From positions 2,480,001-2,544,000 of the forward strand of contig OZ244969.1 of assembly GCA_965222725.1 (NCBI GenBank): 64,000 bases of DNA. The letters run 5' to 3'. This document shows, piece by piece, positions 23,794-33,870 of this stretch. The notes under the pieces were generated by a model. The model ran no database searches and was not told where the DNA came from. It was given only the letters and a program-made list of their open reading frames with translations. Every line of letters starts with the position of its first letter. The first letter of the stretch is position 1. Made by a program: the position numbers and the translations under genes. This stretch comes from GCA-2748575 sp965222725. Its GTDB lineage: Bacteria > Pseudomonadota > Gammaproteobacteria > Pseudomonadales > Ketobacteraceae.

Positions 23794-25247
23794 ACCAGTT
23801 CGTCCCGCATGGCCACCACATTCTGTGGCGCCGGCACGTATTGCTGCTGCTCGCGCTCGGTGGCCCACACCAGGGATTCATAGTAGCGGCGGATATTCTT
23901 TACATAATGCACAGACTGCGCACCGCCCCGGGCGTAACCGTGCCGGACTTTGGAATAGTATTCGCGCTTTTTCAGCAGAGGCAGCCGCTGTCTCACTTCA
24001 AACCAGTTATTGTTGTCTGCCTCATCCATCAGTGTCAGTTGGCGGGCATCCATCACATGGCCGTAACCGGTGTTATAGGCTGCCAGGGCAAACCAGGTGC
24101 GGTGGGGTTCTACTATGGTGTCCGGCAAGCGCTCATACAGCTTCTTGAAGTAGCGGGCGCCACCTTCAATGGACTGCTCCGGATTGCGGCGATTAAGCAC
24201 GCCCATTTCACGGGCGGTGCGCAAGGTCAGCATCATCAAGCCGCGCACGCCGGTGGGGGATATCGCATTGGGATTCCACAGGGATTCCTGATAGCCGATG
24301 GCCGCCAGCAGGCGCCAGTCCAGGCTCAGCTCGCTGGCCATTTTGCGGAACTTCTCTTCGTATTTGGGCAGGCGGTAATCCATGTGGGCAATAAAGGTCC
24401 GGGCTCCCACATAATCGAATTCCCGGTGGCCGAAAAATCGCTCGCGCATTTCTTCCAGGGTGCCGTCGGCATTGATCTGGTTAAAGAAGAGTTCGGCAGC
24501 CATATAGAGGCTGGAATCCGATTGCTGGTTCAGCGCCCAGGCCAGGGGTTCGGCATCCTTCACGTTAAAGGCCACCCGTAATTCAGGAAATATATCCTGG
24601 TGCAGTGCAAACACATTGGAATCCACAATGGTGTAGCGGGCTTCTTCCTGATTCACGCTGTTGAGCAGATCCAGCATGGAGGTGTTGTTTTTCTCGGTCC
24701 AGTGCAGCGCCGGGTATTCCTGCGAAAGTTTCTTCAGGTTTTCCGAATGGCTGCTGTCGGCAATCACCAGCAACTGTCCCGGTTCAATATCTTCCAGGGA
24801 TTCCGGCTTGCCGGTGCCGATGCGATACACCAGATTCTGGGAAATCTGTTGATAGGGGGAGGTAAAACGGAAACGGTGACTGCGCTCGGGGGTGACGGTC
24901 AGCCCGGCGGCTGCCAGATGAACCTGGCCATTTTCAACGGCCTGAAGCAGCGAGCCCAGGTCATTGTATTTCACCATGCGCAGGGAAACATTGAGATGGT
25001 CGGCGAATTTCCGCGCCAGTTCGTATTCGAAACCGGTGTCCTGTTCCAGTTCCTGATAATAGGTGGTGGGACCGGTCTGGGTGGCAACCACCAGTTCACC
25101 GGACTGCTTGATCTGTTCCAGAAGCGGTAATTCCGGCTGGCAGGCAGGCACCAATAGCAGAGCAGTGAGCACACCGTAAGCCCACAGCTTCTCTGTTGCC
25201 AGCTGTATCAGTTTTGCAATTGCCTGCATGGATCGCTTTCTCTTCAT
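23787..25247 (-). CDS. mltF: Membrane-bound lytic murein transglycosylase F
   Basis: It cleaves peptidoglycan with formation of 1,6-anhydromuramyl ends, at the inner face of the outer membrane. The 486-residue protein has a lipoprotein-type N-terminus (LLLVPAC). A periplasmic solute-binding-like module follows (about 45-270; GELVVATQTGPTTYYQ, FEYELARKFADHL). A C-terminal SLT domain has catalytic E321 (GYQESLWNPNA), then GVRGLMMLT and LAAYNTGYGHV. ATG 25229 (MQAIAKL) is an alternative start. The gene overlaps the convergent REC-EAL gene by 7 bp with no terminator between. In Pseudomonas mltF sits near purL, as here. Confidence 0.95.
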   Translation of the reverse strand: MKRKRSMQAIAKLIQLATEKLWAYGVLTALLLVPACQPELPLLEQIKQSGELVVATQTGPTTYYQELEQDTGFEYELARKFADHLNVSLRMVKYNDLGSLLQAVENGQVHLAAAGLTVTPERSHRFRFTSPYQQISQNLVYRIGTGKPESLEDIEPGQLLVIADSSHSENLKKLSQEYPALHWTEKNNTSMLDLLNSVNQEEARYTIVDSNVFALHQDIFPELRVAFNVKDAEPLAWALNQQSDSSLYMAAELFFNQINADGTLEEMRERFFGHREFDYVGARTFIAHMDYRLPKYEEKFRKMASELSLDWRLLAAIGYQESLWNPNAISPTGVRGLMMLTLRTAREMGVLNRRNPEQSIEGGARYFKKLYERLPDTIVEPHRTWFALAAYNTGYGHVMDARQLTLMDEADNNNWFEVRQRLPLLKKREYYSKVRHGYARGGAQSVHYVKNIRRYYESLVWATEREQQQYVPAPQNVVAMRDELVH

Positions 25248-25429
25248 TGGGGTCCCTTGCCTGAAAATCCTTGTTAATCAGTGGCATACCCAAAGTTGGA
25301 TTGGCTGGTCCAGGCTCCCCTTCATCAGTGACCAAAGGGTCGTTGCTGATGGTTCCCGGACTGGATAAAAAGTGTTCACATTATAACCAACGCCACTAAG
25401 GATGTCGATAATTTGTGGAATCCGTCGCA

Positions 25430-25456
25430 TAAAAATCCTGGCCAATATACTGATAA
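25430..25456 (+). promoter_or_regulatory. Candidate FliA (sigma-28) promoter for the downstream chemoreceptor
   Basis: TAAAAATC (25430-25437), an 11-nt spacer and ACTGATAA (25449-25456) match the FliA pattern TAAAGTTT-N11-GCCGATAA at 5/8 and 6/8 positions with exact spacing. It is oriented toward the chemoreceptor gene that starts about 90 bp further on. Motility-class control of an orphan receptor would be normal. The match is partial, so this is a prediction. Confidence 0.4.
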
Positions 25457-25543
25457 GTTATTAAATCAGATTTTTGCCATTGGGCGCAGCTTGCCTAAGC
25501 TTAAAGTTGGGCTGCTTTCCGCTGTTCCTGATGGAGACAATTA

Positions 25544-26701
25544 ATGAACAATACTGCGTCCGGTAAAATCGTTGCCACTCTGGCTGCCATGGTGGTGATA
25601 CAGGTGGCTTATCTGTCCTGGGCTGTGTCGGGTGCCGAGAATGCCGGTACGCTGATCGGCATCGGCATTGTGGTGGGCATACTGGTGCTGGCCGTTGGCG
25701 CCATGATCATGAGCCAGAGCGCCGGCACCGGTGGTCAGAACGAGGCCGTTGATTTAATGAAGGGTATTGCCGCCGGCAACCGCCAGTTTTCGGACCGCCT
25801 GTCGCAGGATGGCCCGGCCCTTAATCAGGCCTTGAATGGCCTGCTGAATCGTGTCCAGGAACTTGTAGAACCGTCCGCCGGCGACGTGGACCGTATCAAG
25901 GTCATGGTCAAGGAACTGTCCAACTTAATGGCCGGCAGCGCCAGTTCCGGCAACCTGGATCAGGATGCCAAAGAAGTGCTGGAAATCGTGTCCCATATGA
26001 CGGCCGCGGTCCATGAGGCCTCCCAGAACGCGGCCACCGCCGCTCAGGCCGCCCGGGATGCCAGCGGTGAAGCTGACAGCGGCCAGAGTGTGGTAAACAG
26101 TGTTACCGGTTCAATTCATTCCCTGGCGGATGAAGTGGAACGGGCCGCAAGCGCTATCCAGAAGCTGGAAGCGGACAGCGAATCCATTGGTGCCATTCTG
26201 GAGGTTATTCGCGGCATTGCCGATCAAACCAACCTGCTGGCACTGAATGCCGCCATTGAGGCGGCCCGGGCCGGTGAGCAGGGGCGCGGTTTTGCGGTGG
26301 TGGCCGATGAGGTGCGAACCCTGGCCCAGCGCACCCAGGAAGCCACCGAGGAAATCAACGACATGATTGCCCGCCTGCAGGAAGGTTCCAGCAACGCGGT
26401 GAAGGTCATGGCAGAAGGGCGTCGCCAGGCGGAGCTGAGTGTGGAACAGGCAGCCAAAGCCGGCGAGTCCCTGTCGGCCATTACCAGTGCCATCAGTTCT
26501 ATCAGCGCCATGAACGAACAGATTGCCGCTGCGGTGGAGCAGCAGACAACCGCCGCCGACAGCATCAATCGCAGCCTGTCCCGTATGACAGAAGCCACCG
26601 AAACCAATGCCCGCAGTGCCGGTGAATGCTCCCGCCTGAACGCGGAGATCGACAGCACGGTACGCAACCTGGATCAGGCCCTGGCCAGCTTCCTGCGCTG
26701 A
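25544..26701 (+). CDS. Orphan chemoreceptor with two membrane helices and no sensor domain
   Basis: A 385-residue MCP. Two N-terminal hydrophobic helices (about 9-28 and 35-57) are joined by a short loop. A cytoplasmic helical region (about 65-150) follows, then the signalling domain with tip DQTNLLALNAAIEAARAGEQ and GRGFAVVADEVRTLAQRTQ. There is no HAMP, no PAS and no tethering pentapeptide. Alanine-rich helices dominate the C-terminal half. A strong terminator follows the stop and a FliA-like promoter precedes the gene, so it is monocistronic and probably belongs to the motility regulon rather than to the che run nearby. Confidence 0.92.
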   Translation: MNNTASGKIVATLAAMVVIQVAYLSWAVSGAENAGTLIGIGIVVGILVLAVGAMIMSQSAGTGGQNEAVDLMKGIAAGNRQFSDRLSQDGPALNQALNGLLNRVQELVEPSAGDVDRIKVMVKELSNLMAGSASSGNLDQDAKEVLEIVSHMTAAVHEASQNAATAAQAARDASGEADSGQSVVNSVTGSIHSLADEVERAASAIQKLEADSESIGAILEVIRGIADQTNLLALNAAIEAARAGEQGRGFAVVADEVRTLAQRTQEATEEINDMIARLQEGSSNAVKVMAEGRRQAELSVEQAAKAGESLSAITSAISSISAMNEQIAAAVEQQTTAADSINRSLSRMTEATETNARSAGECSRLNAEIDSTVRNLDQALASFLR

Positions 26702-26726
26702 TCCCATCGCCAAACTTGGCCCCGAA

Positions 26727-26757
26727 AAAGCCGGATCACCGGATCCGGCTTTCTCCA
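26727..26757 (+). terminator. Rho-independent terminator after the orphan chemoreceptor gene
   Basis: An 11-bp perfect stem (AAAGCCGGATC at 26727-26737 with GATCCGGCTTT at 26742-26752) with a 4-nt loop, followed by CTCC. The T-run is partly inside the stem. It lies 26 bp after the stop codon. Confidence 0.75.
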
Positions 26758-26831
26758 CCTGCCACAATTGCCTATAATGGCGCCCTCTGAAAACACATCC
26801 CCACTGATTCAAACACCAGCACGAGATCATC

Positions 26832-29800
26832 ATGTTAGAACTTCGTGGCGCCCCCGCCCTTTCTGCTTTCCGTCGTACCAAACTGCTGCAGCAACTCAGA
26901 ACCGTCGTCCCCGCCATCAAGGGCGTTTATGCCGAATTCATGCATTTTGTGGATCTGTCCGGCGAGCTGAGCGGGCAGGAGCAGGAGGTGCTGGAACGGC
27001 TCCTCAGATACGGGCCTTCCGCCGAGGTGGAGCCCTGCGAGGGAACCCTGTTTCTGGTGGTGCCGCGGCCCGGCACGATTTCCCCCTGGTCCAGCAAGGC
27101 GTCGGACATTGCCCATAACTGCGGCCTGGCGGCGGTAAAGCGCATTGAGCGCGGTATTGCCTATTACCTGGATATTCCGGATTTTGAGGAAACCCAGCGG
27201 GCAGATGTGGCGGTGCTGCTGCACGATCGCATGGTGGAAGCCGTGCTGGAACATACCGCTGATGCAGGCCGGCTGTTTAGCACCCACGAGCCCAAACCAC
27301 TGACTACGGTGGATGTGGTGAACGGCGGCCGGGATGCGCTGGCAACGGCCAACCAGGAACTGGGCCTGGCCCTGGCGGATGATGAAATCGATTATCTGGT
27401 GAGCAGTTTCCAGGAACTGAAACGCAACCCCACCGATGTTGAGCTGATGATGTTTGCCCAGGCCAACTCGGAACACTGCCGCCACAAGATTTTTAATGCA
27501 GACTGGACCATTGATGGCAACCCGCAGGACAAGTCCCTGTTTGCCATGATTCGCAATACTCACGCCAATAACCCGGAAGGGGTGCTGTCTGCCTATTCCG
27601 ACAATGCAGCGGTCATTGAAGGCCATGAAGCCGGCCGGTTTTACCCCGAGCCCGACAGCAAACTGTATCAGTTCCATCAGGAACCGGTGCATATCCTGAT
27701 GAAGGTGGAAACCCACAACCATCCCACCGCCATTGCTCCTTATCCCGGTGCGTCCACCGGTGCCGGCGGCGAAATCCGCGATGAAGGCGCCACCGGGCGG
27801 GGTTCCAAACCCAAAGCCGGTCTGACCGGTTTTACGGTATCGGACCTGAAAATTCCCGGCTTTGAACAACCCTGGGAATCCGGCTACGGCAAACCGGGCC
27901 GGATTGTTTCCGCCCTGGATATCATGATCGATGGCCCCCTGGGTGGTGCCGGTTTTAACAACGAGTTCGGCCGCCCCAATCTGTGCGGTTATTTCCGCAC
28001 CTACGAAGATCAGGTTACCACCATTAACGGCGAGGAAGTGCGCGGTTATCACAAACCCATCATGATTGCCGGCGGTCACGGCAGCATTCGCGATGGCCAT
28101 GTGGAAAAAGGCGGCATTCCCACCGGTGCCAAACTGATCGTGCTGGGTGGCCCGGCCATGCTGATTGGCCTGGGGGGCGGCGCTGCCTCTTCCATGGCCA
28201 CCGGTGCCAGTCACGAGGATCTGGATTTTGCCTCGGTGCAGCGGGAAAACCCGGAAATTGAACGTCGCTGCCAGGAAGTGATTGACCAGTGCTGGCAGCG
28301 GGGCGATGCCAACCCCATCAGCTTTATTCATGATGTAGGCGCCGGTGGTTTGAGTAACGCCATGCCGGAACTGGTAAAAGACGGCGGCCGCGGTGGCAAG
28401 TTTGATTTGCGCGCCATCCCCAATGACGAGCCTGGCATGTCGCCGGTGGAAATCTGGTGTAACGAATCCCAGGAACGTTATGTGCTGGCGGTGGCGCCGG
28501 AAAACCTGGAAACCTTTGCTGCGATCTGTGAGCGTGAGCGTTGTCCTTACGCAGTGATCGGTGAAGCCACCGAGGAAAAACACCTCAGTCTGCACGATGA
28601 ACATTTCAACAATAACCCGGTGGACTTACCCATGTCGGTGCTGTTCGGCAAGCCGCCGAAAATGCACCGGGAATTTAACAGCCAGGATCTGAAACTGGAA
28701 CCGGTGAGCGTAGATGGTATTGAAATGCGTGACGCGGTTTACCGGGTAATGTGTTTGCCTGCAGTGGCCAGTAAAAGCTTTCTGATTACCATTGGTGATC
28801 GCACCGTAACCGGCCTGGTTACCCGCGATCAGATGGTGGGCCCCTGGCAGGTGCCCGTGAGTGATGTGGCTGTTACCACCAGTACGCTGGATTCCTTTAC
28901 CGGCGAAGCCATGGCCATGGGTGAGCGTACGCCTGCCGCCCTGATTGATGCGCCCGCATCCGGCCGTATGGCTATCGGCGAAGCCATCACCAATATTGCC
29001 AGTGCCTCTATTGATTCCATCCGTAAAATCCGCCTGTCCGCCAACTGGATGTGTGCGGCCGGTTACCCGGGCGAGGATCAGGCGCTGTTCAATACCGTGA
29101 AAGCCGTGGGTATGGAACTCTGCCCGCAACTGGGCATTGCCATTCCGGTGGGCAAGGATTCCATGTCCATGCGGACTGTATGGGACGATAACGGCGAATC
29201 CAAAAGCGTCACCGCGCCACTGTCACTGATTATTTCGGCCTTTGCGCCGGTGAACGATGTGCGCAAAACAGTAACGCCGCAATTGCAGAACAATGGCAAC
29301 AAAACCCGCCTGATTCTGCTGGATCTGGGGCAGGGCAGAAACCGACTGGGAGCAACCGCTCTGGCCCAGGTATATGATCAGTTGGGCAGTGAATGTGCCG
29401 ATGTGGAAAGCCCGGAACAGCTGGTGGCATTCTTTGATCTGATCCAGTCACTGAAAAAAGACGGCCATTTGCTGGCATACCATGACCGTTCCGACGGTGG
29501 CCTGCTGGCGACTCTGGCAGAAATGTGTTTTGCCGGTCATGTGGGCGTGTCGGTGGATCTGAAATCCGTTAAAGGCAGTAACAATCCTTACGCAGTGCTC
29601 TTTAACGAAGAGCTGGGTGCTGTGATTCAGGTGCCCCATGACGAGGCGGAAAACATTCTTGCGCAATGCGCTGAAGCCGGTCTGGCGGCGCACGCTATTG
29701 GCACCCTGAATGACAAGGACGCGCTGCAGATCAAAGTGGGCGAACATACCCTGGTCAATGAAAAACGTGTGGCCCTGCAACAGGCCTGGGCGGAAACCAG

Positions 29801-30728
29801 TTACCGGATTCAGTCTCTGCGGGATAACAGTCAGTGTGCCGATCAGGAGTTTCAGCAAATCGCCCGGGCCGGTGATCCCGGCATTACACCGGTGGTGACT
29901 TTTGATGCCGCTGATGATATTACCGCGCCTTTTGTTAATACCGGTGCCCGCCCCCGTGTTGCCATTCTGCGTGAGCAGGGAGTGAACGGTCAGGTGGAAA
30001 TGGCCGGTGCCTTTACTGCAGCCCGCTTTGATGCCGTGGATGTGCACATGAGCGATATTCTCAGTGGCAAGGTAACCCTGGACGATTTCCGCGGCCTGGT
30101 GGCCTGTGGTGGTTTTTCCTACGGTGATGTGCTGGGCGCCGGCGAAGGCTGGGCCAAATCCATTCTGTTTAACAGCACCGCCCGGGAGCAATTCCTTGCC
30201 TTCTTCAAGCGCGACAACACCTTCACTCTGGGTGTGTGTAACGGCTGTCAGATGCTGTCCAATCTCCATGAGCTGATTCCCGGCACCGATCACTGGCCGC
30301 GCTTTGTACGTAATCATTCAGAGCAGTTTGAAGCCCGTTTCAGCATGGTACAGATTCAGGAATCACCCTCACTGATGCTGAAAGGTATGGAAGGCACCCG
30401 TATTCCCATTGCGGTTGCTCACGGCGAAGGGCGCGCGGAGTTCCGCGACGACCAGCACCTTGATACCCTGGACCAGTCCGGTCAGGTGGCCATGCGCTAC
30501 GTGGATAACTGGGGATCGGTAACCGAAACCTATCCTGCCAATCCCAATGGTTCCCCCCGGGGCATCACCGGGATCAGCAGTTCCGATGGCCGCGTGACCA
30601 TTATGATGCCTCACCCCGAGCGGGTTTACCGCACGGTGCAGATGTCCTGGCACCCGGATAACTGGGGCGAGGACAGCCCCTGGTTGCGCATGTTCCGTAA
30701 CGCCCGTACCTGGGTGGAGGAAAGCTGA
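26832..30728 (+). CDS. purL: Phosphoribosylformylglycinamidine synthase
   Basis: It converts FGAR to FGAM with glutamine and ATP, the fourth step of purine synthesis. The single-chain form of 1298 residues is the type found in Gammaproteobacteria. It has the N-terminal PurS-like domain (LELRGAPALSAFRRTKLLQQ) and tandem AIRS-like ATPase halves (EHCRHKIFNADW, VETHNHPTAIAPYPGA). The C-terminal class I glutaminase has the nucleophile in GVCNGCQML and the PHPER motif. TATAAT at 26773-26778 may be its -10 element. It is followed by a small YqfO-like gene. Confidence 0.98.
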   Translation: MLELRGAPALSAFRRTKLLQQLRTVVPAIKGVYAEFMHFVDLSGELSGQEQEVLERLLRYGPSAEVEPCEGTLFLVVPRPGTISPWSSKASDIAHNCGLAAVKRIERGIAYYLDIPDFEETQRADVAVLLHDRMVEAVLEHTADAGRLFSTHEPKPLTTVDVVNGGRDALATANQELGLALADDEIDYLVSSFQELKRNPTDVELMMFAQANSEHCRHKIFNADWTIDGNPQDKSLFAMIRNTHANNPEGVLSAYSDNAAVIEGHEAGRFYPEPDSKLYQFHQEPVHILMKVETHNHPTAIAPYPGASTGAGGEIRDEGATGRGSKPKAGLTGFTVSDLKIPGFEQPWESGYGKPGRIVSALDIMIDGPLGGAGFNNEFGRPNLCGYFRTYEDQVTTINGEEVRGYHKPIMIAGGHGSIRDGHVEKGGIPTGAKLIVLGGPAMLIGLGGGAASSMATGASHEDLDFASVQRENPEIERRCQEVIDQCWQRGDANPISFIHDVGAGGLSNAMPELVKDGGRGGKFDLRAIPNDEPGMSPVEIWCNESQERYVLAVAPENLETFAAICERERCPYAVIGEATEEKHLSLHDEHFNNNPVDLPMSVLFGKPPKMHREFNSQDLKLEPVSVDGIEMRDAVYRVMCLPAVASKSFLITIGDRTVTGLVTRDQMVGPWQVPVSDVAVTTSTLDSFTGEAMAMGERTPAALIDAPASGRMAIGEAITNIASASIDSIRKIRLSANWMCAAGYPGEDQALFNTVKAVGMELCPQLGIAIPVGKDSMSMRTVWDDNGESKSVTAPLSLIISAFAPVNDVRKTVTPQLQNNGNKTRLILLDLGQGRNRLGATALAQVYDQLGSECADVESPEQLVAFFDLIQSLKKDGHLLAYHDRSDGGLLATLAEMCFAGHVGVSVDLKSVKGSNNPYAVLFNEELGAVIQVPHDEAENILAQCAEAGLAAHAIGTLNDKDALQIKVGEHTLVNEKRVALQQAWAETSYRIQSLRDNSQCADQEFQQIARAGDPGITPVVTFDAADDITAPFVNTGARPRVAILREQGVNGQVEMAGAFTAARFDAVDVHMSDILSGKVTLDDFRGLVACGGFSYGDVLGAGEGWAKSILFNSTAREQFLAFFKRDNTFTLGVCNGCQMLSNLHELIPGTDHWPRFVRNHSEQFEARFSMVQIQESPSLMLKGMEGTRIPIAVAHGEGRAEFRDDQHLDTLDQSGQVAMRYVDNWGSVTETYPANPNGSPRGITGISSSDGRVTIMMPHPERVYRTVQMSWHPDNWGEDSPWLRMFRNARTWVEES

Positions 30729-30780
30729 CCGTGTTATTCCTTTAGCAGCGACTTATTCACACCGTCACCTGGAGGTGCCC

Positions 30781-31092
30781 ATGTACAAGTTTGCGTTTTT
30801 CGTTCCGGAAGATCACAGGGACGCGGTAAAAACCGCCGTGTTTGCCACCGGCGCCGGTAAAATCGGAGACTATGATTCCTGTTGCTGGGAAGTCTGTGGC
30901 ACCGGGCAATTCCGGCCCCTGGATGGAGCCAATCCCTACATTGGTCAGCAGGGTGCCGTGGAAAAGGTGAGTGAGTACCGGGTTGAAATGGTGGTGGCTG
31001 ATGATCTGATTGCAGAGGCAGTCGCCGCCATGAAGCAGGCGCATCCTTACGAAGAACCTGCTTACGATGTCTGGCGGCTGGAAGACTTTTGA
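30781..31092 (+). CDS. YqfO/NIF3-type small protein
   Basis: A 103-residue stand-alone version of the CutA1-like domain found inserted in NIF3/YqfO proteins. Recognisable features are the start MYKFAFFVPEDH, GKIGDYDSC, GTGQFRPLDGANPYIG and the C-terminal HPYEEPAYDVW. GGAGG at 30771-30775, 5 nt before ATG 30781, fixes the start; a GTG two codons earlier overlaps that site. The biochemical role is unknown. It lies about 50 bp after purL and converges on a kinase gene. Confidence 0.85.
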   Translation: MYKFAFFVPEDHRDAVKTAVFATGAGKIGDYDSCCWEVCGTGQFRPLDGANPYIGQQGAVEKVSEYRVEMVVADDLIAEAVAAMKQAHPYEEPAYDVWRLEDF

Positions 31093-31122
31093 CTTTTACT
31101 CTTTAGCTTTTGGCCTCTGACC

Positions 31123-33666
31123 TCAGGACAGCCGGGGAGAGATAGAGGTTACATTGCTGCCGTTCCCGTTGCCGTTACCGATACTGCCGTTGCCCATATT
31201 TCCATTGCCATGACTTCCATCATGGCCATCATCAGCCATGGGTTCCAGCGGCAGCCATTGCACCAGCTTCTCCAGCAGCTCTGCCCGGTTCAGGGGTTTT
31301 GACAGGTAGTCGTTCATGCCCGCCTGAATGCAACGGTTGCGATCCGCTGAAGTGGCGTTGGCGGTGACAGCAACAATAGGAATCAGGCCCTTGTCGCCAT
31401 CCATTTCCCGGATTCTCCGGGTAGCCTCCAGGCCGTCCATTTCCGGCATCTGGCAATCCATCAGTACAATATCAACCGGTTGATGGGCCATAATTTCCAG
31501 GGCTTTTTTACCGTTCTGGGCAGTGTAGGTTTCCAGGCCGATCTTTTCGAGAATGGCTTTCAGAATCATGGCGTTGATGGGATTGTCTTCCGCCACCAGT
31601 GCATGCTTGCCTTGCACCAGTTCTTCCAGCGGATAGCGGTTGCGTGCTGCTTGTTCATCGGATGCTTTGGGTTGCATGCTGTATTTAAGCCGCAGGGAAA
31701 AGATAAACTTTGTACCTTCTCCCAGAGTGGACTTGTAGGAAAGGCCGGCGTTCATTTGTGATGCCACTTCCTTGCAGATGCTCAGGCCTATACCCAGGCC
31801 ACCATGGCTGCGGGTGTTGGAACCATCCAGCTGTTGGAACTTGGAAAAGATAATATCTTCGGAACCGTCAGGAATGCCAACCCCGGTATCCTCCACCGTA
31901 AACAACAAATCCACGCTCTGTTGTTTTTTGTTGATGGCCTCAATATCCAGTGTGACTTTTACCTGGCCCTTGTCCGTAAATTTTACGGCATTGTCAGTGA
32001 TGTTACTGAGTACCTGAAGAATCTTGGCTTCATCGCCAAACAGGTAGGACGGCACTTCATCGCTGACCTTACTGTTGTACCCGATACCCTTGTCGCGGCA
32101 AAGTCGTTCGTATTGCTGGTCAAGCTGGTTGAGCAGGTGCTGGGTGCTGAACAGATCTTTATTCAATACGAAACGTTTGGCCTGCAGTTCGGCATAGCTG
32201 AGTACGCCATCCACCAGCAACATCATATGATTGGCAGACTGCTCTGCCAGCACCAGCAGGTTTTTGCGTTTCTGGTCATCGGGTTCTTCATGCAGGTGGG
32301 TAACACAGCTGAGTACACCGTTCATGGGCGTGCGCAGTTCGTGGCTGATAGTGGCCAGAAACTCGTCCTTGTTTTTATTGGATTCCTGCAAGGTGTTGTT
32401 GGCCTGTTCCAGGGCGTCTTTGGCCTGCTTTTCGGCTGCCGCCCGTTGCTTTTGGATGGTGCTCATTCTGTCCGCCAGGGTCAGGGACAGCAGGCTGGCC
32501 TCAATGGCCGATCCCACCAGCAGGGCATTGGTGGTAATGACATTGGCGGGAATAATGCCAATGGCGACACCGCCCATGATCAGCGCTGCCACCAGCAGGC
32601 AGAACCAGGCAACGATAAAGAAGCGCGCGGTGCGGTCTCCACCCAAGGCCAGTTTAATCCCCATATAAAGGCAGAAGGAGGCGGTAAGAATGCCTACTGC
32701 AATGCTGTACTTGAGTGTTGCCACATAGGGCAGGAACAGGGACACGGGAATCAGCACCAGATTGAACATCACGATGTATTTCAATTTGCGGTCCACATCG
32801 GGGTAGTAGTGCTTCAGGTTCAGCAGGCTGCGCACAAACAGTATGCCCGAGCAGCAAATGGACAGCACAAAGGCATTCAGAAACTTGTCGTTCAGAATCG
32901 GCGTTTCCGGCCACAGGTATTCACCGGCAAAGCCGGTCATCAACGCCTGGAACAAACCCAGGGAACCGATGTACCAGATATACAACAGGTAACTGCGGTC
33001 TTTGGTGGCCACATAAATACAGGCATTGTAAAAAAACATCAGCAGCATAATGCCGAAGTACATGCCCATGAACATGGTGGTGGTCTGGCTGTGGGCGTGG
33101 AATGCGGTGGGGTTCCAGATTTTAATGGGGATGCGTAACGAACCTTTGGATTTGACCCGTATGGCAATAAAGGCTTCCTGATTGTGTTCCAGCAATACCG
33201 GAAACACATGGTTGTTGTGCTCAATGGGGCGTTCGCGGAAATACAGGTTGTCCCCGGAAGTGAACCTCCGCATTTCTTTGGTTTGGTAGTTGTAGGAATA
33301 GAAATCGATCCGGTCCAGCGGCGGGTAGGGGATTTCTATCAGCCGCTCAAGTGGTCGCTTGTTGGCGGCACTGAAATGATTGAGCTTGAAGAAAAACCAA
33401 TAGGTGGAATCGCTGATACCGATATTGAAATTGGAGCCTGCCTGTTGCTGCAAGGGATCGGTATATTTGTGGTTCAGTATATCTTCAAAACTGTAGTGAT
33501 CGCCTTCATCCTCGATATAAACAATGGTGGAGTTGAGGTTCAGGGACTTTTCTACATCCAGAGCATTAAGGGATTGAACATCCAGCGGTTTTATCAGCGC
33601 ATGCCCGGTGCTGGCAAACAACAGCCCGACCAGCAGAAGCAGCAGGGCTGCCAGGCGATCGGGCAT
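31123..33666 (-). CDS. 7TMR-DISM hybrid histidine kinase, no PAS, Gly/Asn-rich tail
   Basis: A sensor kinase of 847 residues from ATG 33666. A signal peptide (MPDRLAALLLLLVGLLFAST) precedes a periplasmic 7TMR-DISMED2 domain, a seven-helix module, and a coiled coil (AEKQAKDALEQANNTLQE). HisKA has H442 (ISHELRTPMNG), HATPase has DTGVGIPDG and GGLGIGLSICKE, and the receiver has D737 (VLMDCQMPEMDG). After the receiver comes a low-complexity GNGNMGNGSIGNGNGNGSN tail. A longer frame starts at TTG 33732 with no better ribosome site; it would put 22 residues before the signal peptide. It lies downstream of a paralogous kinase on the same strand, suggesting tandem duplication. The ligand is unknown. 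Confidence 0.9.
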   Translation of the reverse strand: MPDRLAALLLLLVGLLFASTGHALIKPLDVQSLNALDVEKSLNLNSTIVYIEDEGDHYSFEDILNHKYTDPLQQQAGSNFNIGISDSTYWFFFKLNHFSAANKRPLERLIEIPYPPLDRIDFYSYNYQTKEMRRFTSGDNLYFRERPIEHNNHVFPVLLEHNQEAFIAIRVKSKGSLRIPIKIWNPTAFHAHSQTTTMFMGMYFGIMLLMFFYNACIYVATKDRSYLLYIWYIGSLGLFQALMTGFAGEYLWPETPILNDKFLNAFVLSICCSGILFVRSLLNLKHYYPDVDRKLKYIVMFNLVLIPVSLFLPYVATLKYSIAVGILTASFCLYMGIKLALGGDRTARFFIVAWFCLLVAALIMGGVAIGIIPANVITTNALLVGSAIEASLLSLTLADRMSTIQKQRAAAEKQAKDALEQANNTLQESNKNKDEFLATISHELRTPMNGVLSCVTHLHEEPDDQKRKNLLVLAEQSANHMMLLVDGVLSYAELQAKRFVLNKDLFSTQHLLNQLDQQYERLCRDKGIGYNSKVSDEVPSYLFGDEAKILQVLSNITDNAVKFTDKGQVKVTLDIEAINKKQQSVDLLFTVEDTGVGIPDGSEDIIFSKFQQLDGSNTRSHGGLGIGLSICKEVASQMNAGLSYKSTLGEGTKFIFSLRLKYSMQPKASDEQAARNRYPLEELVQGKHALVAEDNPINAMILKAILEKIGLETYTAQNGKKALEIMAHQPVDIVLMDCQMPEMDGLEATRRIREMDGDKGLIPIVAVTANATSADRNRCIQAGMNDYLSKPLNRAELLEKLVQWLPLEPMADDGHDGSHGNGNMGNGSIGNGNGNGSNVTSISPRLS

Positions 33667-33870
33667 AGGCACGATATTGGACGCGGCAAGGGGTGCGACA
33701 ATGGGCGCTAAAGAGGAACGATGTATTTTCAAAACAGGTCAGATTCCGGAAACAGGGAACATACATAAAAGTGTAGCAGTCGGGATGCCGGTGAGAGGCT
33801 GGCTTTAGAAACTAGTATCAATAAGGCTGAGGGTTTTTATAAATAACCGGAGGGTCACTGGTGACGGGCC

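Noticed and set aside
26835..28604. 589-residue minus-strand ORF inside purL
   Set aside because: Antisense shadow of purL; no family motifs, and purL is intact across it.
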